A DNA stretch of 64,000 nucleotides from Medicago truncatula. Its lineage: Eukaryota; Streptophyta; Magnoliopsida; Fabales; Fabaceae. A program made the position numbers and the translations under genes. Positions 45,573-57,882 of this stretch are shown one piece after another; positions within the stretch are counted from its first letter, which is position 1; each line of letters opens with the position of its first letter. The stretch covers positions 1,252,501 to 1,316,500 of the forward strand of contig NC_053044.1 in NCBI RefSeq assembly GCF_003473485.1, given 5' to 3'. The notes under the pieces were generated by a model that saw only the letters and a list, made by a program, of their open reading frames with translations, searched no databases and was not told the DNA's origin.

Positions 45573-48500
45573 ATGATGGGTAACAACAACAGAGAAAGAG
45601 AAGAACCCTTAACATTCACAATCCCATCATCTTCCTCTCATTCCTCACCAATCACCGTCTCTGACACACTCGATAGTTACCTCACTGACCCAAGAAGCGC
45701 TTCTGGAAGTTTCCAGAACGATGGTGTTCTTTCATCTGGTGATGTTGCTGATGTTGAGTTTGGATTCTCAAGACCTGATTTTCGGCAAAGTTCTCTTGTT
45801 GGTACTGTTGAGTTGTACGAACGACACGTGTTTCTATGTTATAAGAATCCCAGATTTTGGCCTCCTAGGATTGAAGCTGCTGAGTTTGATCGGTTGCCTA
45901 GGTTGCTTTATGCTGCTGTTAAAGCTAGGAAGAATCATATGAAGAAGGAGGTAGTAAAAGTTCTTTGATTTTTGAAACATTTATTTGTGCTTTTGATTTC
46001 TTGTTAATCTGTGTTGATTTTGTGGGTTTTTGGTGGTTGATTGGTTTTTAAGTTGTAAAAATTTAAGCTTTTGGGTTGTTGGTTATGTGGGGTGATGAAT
46101 CATGAATGAATGAATGGAAGAATGATAGGTTTGAAGTTGGTGAGGTTTTAACTTATTAATTTTAAGGTGATTGTATGATCTGTTTATTGTTTAATTGAAT
46201 GTATTGTGAAAATGTGCTAATTGTTTTGTGATTTTTTGGGTGTTTATGGTGATTGATTGGTTTTTAAGTTGTAAAAATTTAAGCTTTTGGGTTGTTGTTT
46301 GTTTGTTTTGTGGGGGTGATGAATTGTAAATGAATGATATTTGTGAGGTTTTAACAAGTTAACTGTATGATGTGAAATTAATGCTAGTTGGATGTGTTGT
46401 GAAAATGTGCTAATTGATATTGTGATTTTCCTTTGTGAATTTATGGTGATTGATTGGTTATAAACTTGTAAAAAAACTTTGCTTTTGGGTTGTTTTTTTT
46501 TGGGTGATGAATAATCCACTTGAAATTATTGAGGTTTTAACTTTTGAGTTAAGAACTATATGATTTGTTAAGTGCTTAATTGAATGTGTTGTGAAAATGT
46601 GTTAATTGATTTTGTGAGTTTATCGTGATTGATTCGTTCTCTAAGTTGTAAAAATTTAAGCTTTTGGGTTGTTTGTTTTGCAGGGTCATGAATTATGAAT
46701 GAATGATACTCTTGGAATTATTGAAGTTTTGACTTTTTAAGTTAAATGTATGATCTGTTTAGTGCTTAATTGAATGTATTGTGAAAATGTGCTAATTCAT
46801 TTTGTGATTTTTAGATGATTTATTGGTTATAAACTTGTAAAAATTTAAGCTTTTGGGTTGTTTGTTTTGTAGGGTAATGAATTATGATTTATGAATGAAT
46901 AATCCACTTGAAATTTGTGAGGTTTGAACTTTAAAGTTTCTCTTAAAATAAAAAAACTTTAAATATAAGTACTATATGATCTGTAAAGTGCTTTTAATTG
47001 AATGTGTTGTGAAAATGTGCTAATTGATTTTTTACAAGGTTATGTGGTTATGGTGATTTGTCAGTTATGAACTTGTAAAAATTTAAGCTTTTGGGTTAAA
47101 TATTGTAGGGTGATGAATCATGAATGATCCACTTAAATTGTTGGTGTCATGGTTTTTTTGATAGCGAGGTTATACCTTTTTAAGTTAGCTGTATGATCTG
47201 TTTAGTGCTAGTTGATTGCATTGTGAAAATGTGCCAATTGATTTTGGTTATGAAATTTGTGACCTGTTTGTTTCTTTGCTAGACCCGGTTAACGATATGT
47301 GAGGGTCATGATGGGACTGAAACATCTAATGGGGATGTGTTAATCTTTCCTGACATGATCAGATACAGGTTAGTGTGAGCGTTGTTTTGCTGCATTTGAT
47401 TCCCTTGTGAAGGTTTTTCTTTTGTTTGTTGACTACAAAATATTGTGTTAATATTGCAGGAGATTGACACATTTTGATGTTGAAACTTTTGTTGAAGAAG
47501 TTCTTGTGAAGAATGGAGAGTGGCTACCTGGAACACCTGAAACTCTGAAAGGTTCATATGTTTTTGTGTGTTCACATGGATCACGTGATCGTAGATGTGG
47601 GGTTTGTGGACCTGTTTTGGTTAATAGATTCAGGGAAGAAATAGAGTATCATGGTCTACAAGGTAAAGTATTTGTTAGCCCATGCTCGCACATTGGGGGA
47701 CATAAGTATGCAGGAAATGTCATTATATTTGGATCAAGCATGAATGGAGAAGTCACTGGACATTGGTAAGGAGAAGACCTGCTCGGTTATCAAAATTCTT
47801 TATCTCAAGAACTTTCTGTTTAATAGTTTAAATGTGGAAATACCGTTGTTTACCATATTGATTATTCATCTGACCTATATTATATTCAACTGATATAACC
47901 AGGTATGGATATGTTGCCCCAGAGGATGTACCTTTATTGCTTCAACAACATGTCATGAAAGGGGAGATTATAGACTCATTATGGAGGTGATTATTTTTCA
48001 CAATTATTTATGTTATCAGGCTTTTCATCCTCTAAATGACACTACCTGGCCGCTCTCTGCCGCTGGACTTTTTGCTTATTTGCGGGATCAGAAGTTAATT
48101 TTACATAAGTTTGTAAGAGTAGGCCAAGAGGGTGAAATTGTAGTTATATTAATATGGTTGATTGTCTTTTTCAAGTAAAAAAATTAGAAGTCCAGAAGGA
48201 AATGAAAGGTTAATAACGCAGAAGAGTTAACTAGCAACATTCAAAGTTTTGTCAGAACTTGATTTTAAGTTTAACACAATCAAAATTCTCTCAATCCTCG
48301 AGGGCTCATAATTCATTTAATAAGGCAGGGCTTTGTATTTCAAAAATGTTCTCTTGTTGGCTTATATGCCTATATGCCGTTTTACTGTTACTTCTTTGAT
48401 ATGTGTTTTTTAATCTGAGTTGGAATATAACATCCTAAAGTCAACTTTGGTTTCCATACTTTGAAATTGAAACTGTGTTCAGACAGCAACTGTCATGTCC

Positions 48501-49725
48501 ATACTCTTTATCTTTAGCTGATGGTATGGTTTGATATGACAGGTTTGCTCCATATGCATTTAAGTGGCAACTTAGACCTGGAAGCTCTTTGGTTAACTGT
48601 TTATATTTTCTATTACATGGTATCCTCTCCAAGGGATTAATTTAAGCTGCTACTGAAACAAAGTTCTTATGATGGGTAATTCGACTACCATGGTATTGCC
48701 CTTGGTCATCAAATCAAGACTCAAATGGTGATTCGGAATACCTATTTTCCAAATCGTGAATTAAATCTTATTATGAAACACCAGGCACAATTCGAATAAA
48801 AATATTACACTTTTAAGTAAAAACAAGTAACATAGCACAATCATAAGCTGATATATCATCTACTAGCCTAAAAATAATTCAGGATTCAAGTTGTAAATCA
48901 AATGTCAATTGAAAAGTGGCTGACTATGCAAAGTTGTCAAAAAAAGTGGTTGGCTACACTAAGTTTAGGTAGTGATTTTATTAGAGTGTATCAGGGTTCA
49001 TAATAGTGAATTGAGATACATCATAATGAATTGGAATTGAGATTCCATCATGACGAATCAGATTTAAGATGAAAAGCATATTCATATTAGATATACACTA
49101 GAATTTCGTATCGATTGAGTCAGTTTTATATCGAATCGAGATACAACTCGCAGGAATGTGAGATACTGATAACCAATATATTGCTTAATATGAATCTGGC
49201 TGATGAGTTAAGATACTGTCGACAAATGTCCCTGGAGCATATTCTCACTTGTATTCATTGTTTACTTATTTGATTATTTCCATCAGGGGTCAGATGGGAT
49301 TATCAGAAGATGAACAAATACAAAAGCAAGAACAAAGGCTTCTGCTGAGTTGCATAGGAGATTTAGAAGAAAACCCTGTACTGAATGGATCTCTAGACAA
49401 TTTCACGAGCTGCTGCCAACCAAATGGAGTCAGCTGCTGCCAAGAAAACGGAAACTATTCCTTTTGTCAGAGTCAGGTGTCAGTGGATGAGAGAATGAGC
49501 TCCGATGTCATCGAGACTGAAGCAAAGCTTTCAGCTGATAATAATAAGAGCAGCAAGGCGTCGGTTTCTCGAATCAACAGCGGGAAAGGAGCTTCATGCA
49601 GGTCTCGTTCTATGACATCATGGCTTGACGGCTGGGAACAAGAAGATACTTATGCTGCTCTTGCTGTTGTCTGTGCTGCTGTATCGGTCACTATCGCCTA
49701 TAACTGCTGCAAACAATTGACATAG
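45573..49725 (+). CDS. Sucrase/ferredoxin-like (Apd1/Aim32-type) Fe-S protein with C-terminal membrane anchor
   Basis: Five exons: 45573-45950, 47283-47368, 47460-47765, 47903-47986 and 49287-49725; phases agree and the product is 430 residues. The PF06999 thioredoxin-like ferredoxin domain spans about residues 80-290. Its signatures are VCSHGSRDRRCGVCGP (Cys192, 201, 204) and SPCSHIGGHKYAGN (Cys230, His232, His236). In the yeast relatives Apd1 and Aim32, two Cys and two His of this layout bind a [2Fe-2S] cluster, so the same is likely here. The N-terminus is Ser-rich and disordered. The tail ends in a 20-residue hydrophobic segment (YAALAVVCAAVSVTIAYNCC) suggesting a tail anchor. Biological role in plants is unclear. 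'Sucrase' in the name is historical. By memory, At5g55900-like. Intron 1 contains a tandem repeat array. Confidence 0.92.
46030..47240 (+). repeat. Intronic tandem repeat array, six units of about 180-240 bp
   Basis: Intron 1 of the sucrase/ferredoxin-like gene is built of diverged tandem copies. The core TTGTAAAAATTTAAGCTTTT recurs near 46054, 46270, 46467, 46645, 46836 and 47076, and TGTGAAAATGTGCTAATT near 46205, 46398, 46586, 46778, 47008 and 47221. GGTGATGAAT and GAGGTTTTAACTT lie between them. The units differ by substitutions and small indels, so the array is old. Confidence 0.85.
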
Positions 49726-51017
49726 GAGGAATCAACTTTGTCAGTGTTATTATTATTTAGGTCAGTTTGCTTAAGCTTTAACATATTTACATTTATATCA
49801 GCTTCATGTTTTTGATGCTTCTGCTGTTATTTAGATCAATCCTTATTGGACATGCAGGGAACGAGTGGGAGCTCAATCGTTAATGTGAATTTGTGTGCTT
49901 TACTGATTGTGGAATATTATTGGCTGTGGCATTTATAGTCTGCCTATTAGCTTAATCTGTACATATAAGAAACCTTAGCCTCAGCAGAATATGGAGTATT
50001 TATAAGTTTGTTTAGGCAGAATTTGATTTGTAACCTTTTTCAATTTATTGTAAAGCTTTTGTGTTCCTCAAACTTGCTAATTAATCCAAGATTTGAGGTG
50101 CACACAACATATTCAAAAAGTCCCTTGCAGTGTTTCTAAAAGAATCTCTAGTGTCATATTGCCAACCACCACCATTCCTATGTGCTCCAGCGGCAGCTTC
50201 AAACTCCACACTCTCGCTGGCTGCCTGTGTGCTGCCGGCAACTGCTTTACCAGCAGTTCAGCTCCTGCCACACTGACACCGTGTGCATCGCGGTAACTGC
50301 AAGTCTGCAACTTCTCCTCTTACAGCGTAAGCCTAGTGGACGATTTCAACAGATGATCGTCGTAATAATTCTCCCCCATATCGTCACCCAGAAAACTTTC
50401 ACCATCATATTCCCACATGCAATCATTGTCCAAGTCATTTTTTTTACCATTGTTATCATCAAACATCCCTTTAAAACATGTCAAAATAAGTTTATCAAGC
50501 AATTTTTAAAAAGATGTTTTTCAATTAATATTGGCATATAGTTTTTTAATTTACTTCAAGATTTGTCTTGTAAAAGATAGGTTGAACATTCTTACAGTAT
50601 ATTATTTCAAAACAGAAAATGCAACACAGTCAAACAAGCACTTTGATACCAAGTACCATCATATGGTTGTTCCAGGTGGTAAAAGACTGCAGCAACTTAA
50701 CTGGTCACAACAATCAATAAATGGAAGCATTTGATTCTCAATTATCACCCATAGAACATAGAAGGAAGAACCTTTATTCATAAAATAATACACTTCTGCT
50801 TAAAAAATCCTAATGTATCATGCTCAAAAAAAAGATTTCCTTTTATAGTTATATATATGGAGTATTAATATTTACACTTCTGCTTATTTAAAAGTCATAC
50901 TAATGTTCTTTTTATTAAAAAATTGTTAATACTAGTATATATGCACACATACACTTGCACTATCACCACACAAATAAAAAAGCATCAAACCAAATATTAG
51001 CAAAAAGAAGAAGAAAT
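49726..51017. other. Intergenic region with one coding-like sliver
   Basis: 3' UTR of the Fe-S protein gene to about 50090, then a minus-strand coding-like stretch at 50093-50502 (listed separately), then AT-rich sequence up to the dirigent-like gene. A TATATATGC at 50934-50942 lies about 80 bp before the dirigent-like ATG at 51018. Confidence 0.35.
50093..50502 (-). pseudogene. Unidentified gene fragment, coding-like but interrupted
   Basis: I do not recognise this. On the minus strand, an acidic stretch reads DDNNGKKNDLDNDCMWEYDG, ESFLGDDMGENYYDDHLLK up to TAA at 50320. Further on, in a different frame, comes ESVEFEAAAGAHRNGGGWQY and DTRDSFRNTARDFLNMLCAP, ending at about 50095. Codon use and composition (GC-rich against an AT-rich background) look like former coding sequence. 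No splice structure joins the parts. It could be a scrap of a host gene carried by a transposon. Confidence 0.35.
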
Positions 51018-51224
51018 ATGAAAAACATATTCACCCCATTTTTTATCCTATTCCTCTGCCTAAGTATCAACTTGATCCATTGTGAATACTTTCATTCTGA
51101 GAATATAGTTCCACATGAGCTACCAAATAAGGGAACTCACCTTCATTTCTACTACTTTGATATTCACACAGGCAATGATAAACCAGAAGCAGTTTCAGAT
51201 TCTAGGGTTTATGTGAATTTGTGA
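51018..51224 (+). pseudogene. Dirigent protein, truncated after the first third
   Basis: The frame from ATG 51018 has a signal peptide (MKNIFTPFFILFLCLSINLI) and then PHELPNKGTHLHFYYFDIHT followed by GNDKPEAV, the N-terminal signature of dirigent proteins (K-x-T-H-L-x-F-Y-x-H-D-I). Dirigent proteins are secreted, about 180-190 residues, and guide stereoselective coupling of phenolic radicals. Here the match stops at about residue 60 and the frame ends at residue 68 in unrelated sequence. The rest of the beta-barrel is missing, so no function is expected. The following 300 bp are foreign and lead into a reductase exon copy. Confidence 0.75.
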
Positions 51225-51539
51225 TTTGTGAATTATAGAGAGAATTGAGAGAAGAGAGAAGTTATGATGAAATTGTTATTGATAAACAATGTAACGATGG
51301 TAGTTGCGATATGACGGTGATGGATACGACAAGCAGGGATGGTGAGGGCTTGTAGTAGTTTTCATGAACAACAAAGACACAGTGGTGGTGGATGACGGCG
51401 GAGTGATTTTCATTCACGATGGCGCTTAAGCTGCACAAGGGAAGCAGAAAACGTGGGAGAAAACCTTTCTATTTGACTACTTTTTTCCATATATTTTTGT
51501 TGCATCCAAATGAATTAGTTAGCAATCTCACGAGATATA

Positions 51540-51712
51540 TTTATATTTTATTAGCTATACTAAATTATGAAGAGGATGTTGCAATGTACACAATTAAAGT
51601 GGCAAATGATCCAAGAACACACAATCGCATTGTTGTGTATCGACCTTCCAAGAATTTTATAACACAAAATGAGTTGATATAACTATGGGAGCTTAAAAAT
51701 GGTCAACATAAT
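51540..51712 (+). pseudogene. Stray copy of exon 4 of the NmrA reductase gene
   Basis: [20 protein letters not shown], then [20 protein letters not shown] matches exon 4 of the eugenol-synthase-like gene at 62135-62338 nearly base for base; the copy covers about the first 150 bases. It keeps a TATTAG acceptor-like sequence but has a stop (ATATAA where the gene has ATATCA) and lacks the other exons. It is 10.6 kb from its source and in the same orientation. Confidence 0.85.
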
Positions 51713-51729
51713 GAGAATTTAGCGGGATG

Positions 51730-52150
51730 TTACACTCTATCCCACTAAAGAAAATTTCGTTCTCGAAATTTAGAAATTCACCTAAGGATAGAAACATATA
51801 ATTCCTCTACACTTTCAGCCTTGGTTTCCAACACGCGTTCTCTACTATCCGACTCTCTCGATCCAACTGACTTATCGGGTTTCTATCATTAGACGAGGAT
51901 CTGACAACATAACTATCATTACAAGTTGGCTTGAGATAACTAGTTGAGAGTGATTTCATAATTCGATAATAACTTCCTTACTTGATAGGCGTCGAATACG
52001 TTACATAATTCTTACACTGAAGGAGGTACGACTGATTGCACCAACACATCTCCAACACACTTCGCTAGGCTCATTATACGCATACGTCTTGCAAATCCAA
52101 CTTAGGGTTATAACAAATATCCACACACTTCTTCGGAATTCTAGAAGTTT
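51730..52150 (-). mobile_element. Possible Ty3/gypsy 3'-end relic (fossil)
   Basis: The reverse complement contains AATTTCGAGAACGAAATTTT, then CTTTAGTGGGATAGAGTGTAAC, resembling the purine-rich junction between the end of pol and the 3' LTR of plant gypsy elements. No polymerase domain is visible and the LTR itself is absent or replaced. Weak assignment from this one landmark. Confidence 0.35.
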
Positions 52151-52159
52151 TTTTTCTGC

Positions 52160-53920
52160 ATAATCCTTTCCAACAACATTAACCCACCCTTATTTAATAT
52201 ATACATAAATTTACAAATTGGATCCATTTAAAAATTCTATGATATGTAAAACTATAGTATTTCACCCTTAGGAACGATTGAAAGCAATTATTTATGTAAA
52301 TAGTTATATGGTTCAGTTGTAAAAAATTGAACCCAATCAAATTTTTTCTTCATAAAACAGTAGAAATACTTTTTTTTCGATCTAAAGACAAACTACGGAC
52401 TAAAATAATGCTAACTGTCTAAGTTGTAGTTTTAAATGCAATCTTGATCCCTTTATTTATAAAATTGTTAATTTTTGATACTGTTTTTTAAAACCAACTT
52501 TCTCATCACCCTACTTAGAAAGTCAACAAAAAAATTTGGTCTCCCTCCTCTTTGGATGATGTGGTAAACTCATTAATGACGTGGGTCCTATGTGACATTG
52601 TTTATGTGGTACATCTTTTGACACATAGTTTCCACTTCATTAAAAATTAAATAACAAATTAATATTAAAATTATAAAAAAAAAAAAGAACTGAAGAATAA
52701 AATTTAAAACCCTAAATTGTTCTTTTATTCCCAAATTAATGAGAAAAAAAAAATCTTAAATTGAAGAACACAGGAACAGATCCTTCAATTTCTTTCGAGA
52801 TTCATCATCCAAAGAGGAATGGAGAATTGTTCTTTTATTATTATTTTAGTCCTTGAAATCGTAAGGTTTTGATAATTACGTATTGAACTCATATATATTG
52901 ATAAGGAATGGAGAATGTTGGAGATTTTCATTGTGTTGTTATCAGGGTCTTTCCTATGAAATAAGAGGCTCGACTCTCATAGTAAAATAAGCCCTTAATA
53001 AAATAAAAAAGCAATTTTTTGTGTAGCTAAGTTTCATTAAAAAATCAGAATAATTTCTAAACATGAAACGAAATAAAAAGAAATTAAGCGAAAAAGAGGT
53101 GAAATCTACCTAACGGTGTTGTCTAGATTTGCACTCTGTTGCGGGAAAGGGGAAAACGAATGGTTTATGCGAAAAACAAATTATTGTTGATTCTTTCAAT
53201 GAAATAACTTTCTAAATTGACCGATTAAGTCATTATACAAATTAAAGGTCGTTTGATAGCATCAGATTTATGTCCAAAAAGAAGAACTATAGTAAAAAAA
53301 AAAAAAAAAAACTCAAACATGTACCGAAGAAAGAAGAAGAAGTAACATATGTTGTTTTTTATTTGAGTGGAGGGTGAGTATTAAACTTAATTTATTTTTT
53401 TTCGGCCCGTAACTTTTGGAGGACAGGCTTGGTTGAGCTGCTTGCACTCCCCAAACTCGGGACTGGTTATTATTATTGAACTCGGTATATGTTGATATAT
53501 AAGAAGTGTATTATGTTCCTTGTCTGTAGGTATGAATCTGAGATCACAGAGAAGATAGTTAAATACATATATACTAAAGTACTTCTTGCACCTGTGCAAT
53601 TGAAACACGCGGTTGGACTTTGATACTCGTTTTGAAGAAGTAAAATCAATTTTAGATGTTGAGTCTAATGATACTGTTCGAATGTTGATAAATATAACAT
53701 ACTTCTGGTTGCTTCAATTCTTCCACCAACAAAATGCAAACTTCTCAAAGATTTATATGTATGATGGTCGAAGAAGACCATATAGTGTTTGTTCATTTTG
53801 GTATTATGTTTTAAAAATGTTATTCCTCACATTTCTTTCGAGAAACAACATTTTTGGGGGCCTCTGTAAATACCAAAATTAAAATATTATTTGTGGTTAT
53901 TTATTTGAACCATTTATCCT
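52160..53920. other. Intergenic sequence without a supported gene
   Basis: AT-rich, with poly(A) runs at 52675-52687 and 53293-53310. The open frames (for example 53613-53882) show no known motif or splice support. Confidence 0.3.
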
Positions 53921-53924
53921 TTTT

Positions 53925-54545
53925 TCGCAACAGTTGAAAAGTGTTGCCAGAACTATGAAAAGCGTAGCCTAAACAAATAGGGGCACGATTTTCAAGAGTC
54001 TTTGGGGACGTTTTTTCACGCTCTTGGGCACAGTTTTTTAAAACGTCGCTTATACCATAAGAATAGGGGACACTTTTTTATAGAATGTATAGCTACGATT
54101 TTTAACGTTGCCATTGGTGACTACAATTGCAAATGTTGTCATAAAGTAAAACAGGTGAAAAACCAAAAAAGTTGAAGCCATAGAAAAAGCTCAAAAATAT
54201 AAAATTCGTAAATTTAATCCGTTATAACTCAAACAATATCGAATATAACTACATATCCACGAAAGTTGAATTATAGTCAAGTTGAGTTAAATACATTCAT
54301 TTTTGGTGTACGAGTTCAAACATTAAATTAAAACATAGCAGTAAACAAAATGTCTAACATTATTGTACTAAGTACAAGCCTAAATAAAAAAAAGCATTCA
54401 ACTTTGTCATGAAATTCACCATCATCTATGTCGTTCTCTTAAAATTCATCACCTACGACATCTTGAAATTTATCATCTATGTCTTCATGAAATTCATCAT
54501 CTACATCGTCATTTTCATCATCTTCATTCATACCTTGTTACATAA
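53925..54545 (-). mobile_element. CACTA-type transposon relic
   Basis: Bases 53925-54130 carry repeats of the kind found under the ends of CACTA elements: GGGGCACGATTTTCA, GGGGACGTTTTTTCACGC, TTTTTAAAACGTCGC and GGGGACACTTTTTTA. On the minus strand, 54530-54370 reads a highly acidic tail (MNEDDENDDVDDEFHEDIDD, KFQDVVGDEF) like the C-terminus of CACTA-linked proteins. Neither CACTA terminus nor a transposase core is visible. It is a plain DNA transposon remnant. Confidence 0.4.
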
Positions 54546-54549
54546 GAAA

Positions 54550-56138
54550 GTAGAATAAAATACATTAATCATAGATAATGTTAGATCAATGGACAATAAG
54601 GAAGAAGTCATCAAGAGTTATACATCAAACAAATAAAAACCAGCACAACGAGTAAAACACTCACAAAATAGAACCGTAAACAAGAAAAACGGAAAAAATC
54701 AATTTACACTTTTCCCTCCCTAATTCCACCATTACAAGCCTATATCTAAATAAAAACTACAAGCCCCTGTTTCAGTTTCTACAACTTTTGTCAATTAGGA
54801 AAAGCCGAAACATAATCATAAAATGCAGTAACAAAAAAATAGAAACTAATGTCCTTGTATAGAAATTTTGTAACACCTCCTATAATTAACTTATGGCTTA
54901 ACTTATTGCAAAATAGCTTATGTCTACAATAGACCTAATACTCAATCAATTTAGCAAAATATAATCCAATATCATAACAAGTATCAACAAGCAATTTCAC
55001 ATTAACAAAAATTAACTCAAGGAATTTCACATCAACAACAATTTTACACATAATATAATGCTATGTAAAATAATTCATACAAAAAATTTCATATAAACAT
55101 ATATGTTAATCAATCTATGTCAAATCTACAACAAATACAGTATCATCATCCACCTTATATTTACGTTGACTCCCTTGCTCCAATTCAAAACGCTTCCAAG
55201 CAATCCCAGAGCCAAAAATATCACGGCCTATAGAGGGAAAAAACTCAACACCAACAATGACAAAAAAAAAAAAAAAATCACATTAGAGACTAAAACAAAT
55301 TTTAACAACTAAAAATGTGAATTTATTAAAAAAAAACACTAAGGTTCTCATATTTAAAGAAAAGAGGTGTTGCGATTTCAAATGATTCACCAAATGCTAT
55401 AATTATCTCTTAACAATGTATATTATGTTCTCTCAAAAAAAAAATGTATATTATGTGTATAAATCTCTTAGCCTCAAAGCACTAAAAATCTTACCATCTA
55501 AACAACCTCCGAATTCATCTTATCAAAACTTAAGTTTACCCTAATCCAATTATTCACCAACAAGACATCTTTATCACAAACAATTTAAACGCAATCCTAA
55601 CTAAGTTATTTTTCTACTAAACCAATATCATTTTAATAGTTAGAATTGAAACCACATAAAAAGTCCATAGCTAAATTCCCTTCAATTAATTCAAGCTTAT
55701 ATTTAACTTAGCGACTCTAGCAAGCATGATGACTTAAATCATTAATGTCATGACTATAGGTAAACCATAACTAATTTAACTTATATGGACATTTAAAGGA
55801 AAAATAAGATTTCGACAAGTCAAATGAGTTATTTCAACATGCTGCAAAGTGCAAACGGATTTCGAGCAAGAGCATATAAAATTCGACATGCCGCATTTTC
55901 AACCAAGTGTTTTAATATGTTTCAAGCATGCGGCTTTCAACCAAAGATAAGGAGAAATAATCTGAAGTTGCAATTGGGATGTTATAAGGTAAAGTGGACA
56001 ACGTGGTAACAAACAAGACTAAAGTGCATTGAAGTTATTTTCTAGTGTCTTGTAAGTATAGCGCAAAAAACTCGAATTCTAACCTAAGATCTTGCACTGT
56101 GTATACGTTTTAGTTGTATTTATCACTTCACCTACAGA

Positions 56139-56189
<51 letters not shown>

Positions 56190-56790
56190 TCAGAGATCAT
56201 AACATTATCTGTTTTTCTTAAAGAGAAAGAAAAAATCACACAACATAAAAAAAAAACGATTAAAGTGTTCTTAGAGCATTATTTTAGCATTTAAAAATGG
56301 AGTAACTTTTGCATAAAAAATTGTTATAATTTTTACATGTATTTGACTTGTATTTCAATAAAAAATTATTTATTGGATTTCTCAAACAGTGTTTTTATTG
56401 CACTTGTTAGCAAAACAAAAAAAGTACAACAAAGTTTATAAATTGTGCAAAAGGTGTACCAGGTTTAAATTACAAATTTTATAATTACAAATATTTAAAT
56501 GATCATTTAAGATAAAATCAAAACACCGATAAACAATATGTCAACCATACAAGCCTACACCGGTCGTCTGTTCGGCTATGTATTCGTTTGATATATGTGG
56601 TGTATTATTCTTTAAGAACATTTAAACCTTAAATTATTATTATTTTTTTGAATTTTTGGTTTTGGTACACGTTAATCTAACTCATTTCCCTGTCACCCAT
56701 TGATGATGCTAGATTGAGCCATTTGTGTCCTAACAATCATGCAATCTGAGCCATCAGAATTCTGACAATTAATTTTCACCATTATATAAG
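54550..56790. other. Intergenic AT-rich sequence with a (TA)22 microsatellite
   Basis: No gene is supported. (TA)22 lies at 56141-56184. The frame at 55824-56009 is short, with no recognisable motif. Confidence 0.35.
56141..56184 (+). repeat. (TA)22 microsatellite
   Basis: Forty-four bases of uninterrupted TA dinucleotides between GACC and CACACTC. Likely polymorphic. Confidence 0.95.
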
Positions 56791-56792
56791 GA

Positions 56793-57882
56793 GGTGGCAT
56801 TTCACATGGGAAGGTATAAAACCTTCCCACCATGGATCACACAAGATAAATGGTTAGATTATGCATTTCTATTAAAGCTTATCATGTTCTCCCACATCTG
56901 ATCTCAATAGCTTCACTTTCCAAACTTTTCTCATCTTGCTCCCAGCTTTGTGGCCGTCTCCCTCTAGGCTCCATCTCCCACAACCAGCAACCACCTTCAA
57001 AGAAACACCACCAATAATTGAAACCTCTTTAAGTGTGTGAACCAAAGCATGACTTACCTTCATTTCTCTTCCACTGCAATTCAAAATCACACCTCTCACA
57101 AAAACATCCAACTTTTTTCTTCACCAAATCTACTCACAAGTAATAAAATTGCAGATTTACCCATCATATCAATCGAAAGTGCTAAGCACCGGAAGTGCTA
57201 AAAGAGCTAGTTGTTACAACCAAACAAAAGGTTCCTGCCAACCTTATAAAACAAGCAGTGGCAAGGAACAAGTAGAAAATAAGCACAGATATACATGGAA
57301 GGGCGGAAACAAGCCAAACTCCAAAAAAGTAAATTTACAAAATCCCTCCCATAGAACCGCACCAACAATAACGCTCCAGCTACAACAGCACAAAAAGGCA
57401 GATTCAAAAAGACAGCCGTGTTCATCTTCTGTTTAGACATTCTCGTGGATTCCACGTCCACTCATAGAAGAGGAAAGAAGCTATCTTCAACCTACTCAAC
57501 ATCCAAACCCAAGAAAGCGCTTTAATTTCATTCACTATTTTAGTTTGTTTACTCTAATTTTCAAACCATAGTTAAATCATATGAAAAATTAATTAAAAAA
57601 CTATAATGTTGGAGAAGATACTCGGAGATTCATGAATGAGAGCTGTTTGAGAAGATCTGTGTCATTCAAGCTATTGCAAAGCTGGCGTGGTGGGAGGAGA
57701 ATTGGTGGTGTGTTTTGATGTTGTTGGTGGTGGGGAGGAGAGAGAAGGGTGGTGGAAGGTGTAAAAGAAATAATCCAGTGTTACAAGTGTATGATAAGAT
57801 GGTGTTTTCAAATTAATCTAATGGCTAAAACAAATTTTCTCATGGTGGGAAGGTTTTATACCTTCCCATGTGAACAACCACC
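56793..57882. mobile_element. Mutator-type (MULE) non-autonomous element with 9-bp target duplication
   Basis: The ends are inverted: left GGTGGCATTTCACATGGG then AAGGTATAAAACCTTCCC, right the same on the other strand with three mismatches near the tip. The inner 34 bp (56801-56834 and 57841-57874) are perfect. Direct 9-bp repeats ATATAAGGA flank it (56784-56792, 57883-57891), which is the Mutator signature. The element is 1,090 bp. Each end contains a near-palindrome (GGGAAGGT-ATA-AAACCTTCCC), so single strands may form hairpins. Its interior has two minus-strand open frames (57111-56872: GVSLKVVAGCGRWSLEGDGH; 57461-57207) that may be captured gene fragments, as in Pack-MULEs. No transposase. 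Confidence 0.85.

Noticed and set aside
45573-49725. Calling the sucrase/ferredoxin-like gene a sugar hydrolase
   Set aside because: There is no glycoside hydrolase motif; the Cys/His pattern is that of Fe-S thioredoxin-like proteins.
54550-55500. Possible gene in the AT-rich region
   Set aside because: Only short frames of low complexity, with no splice-supported chain.
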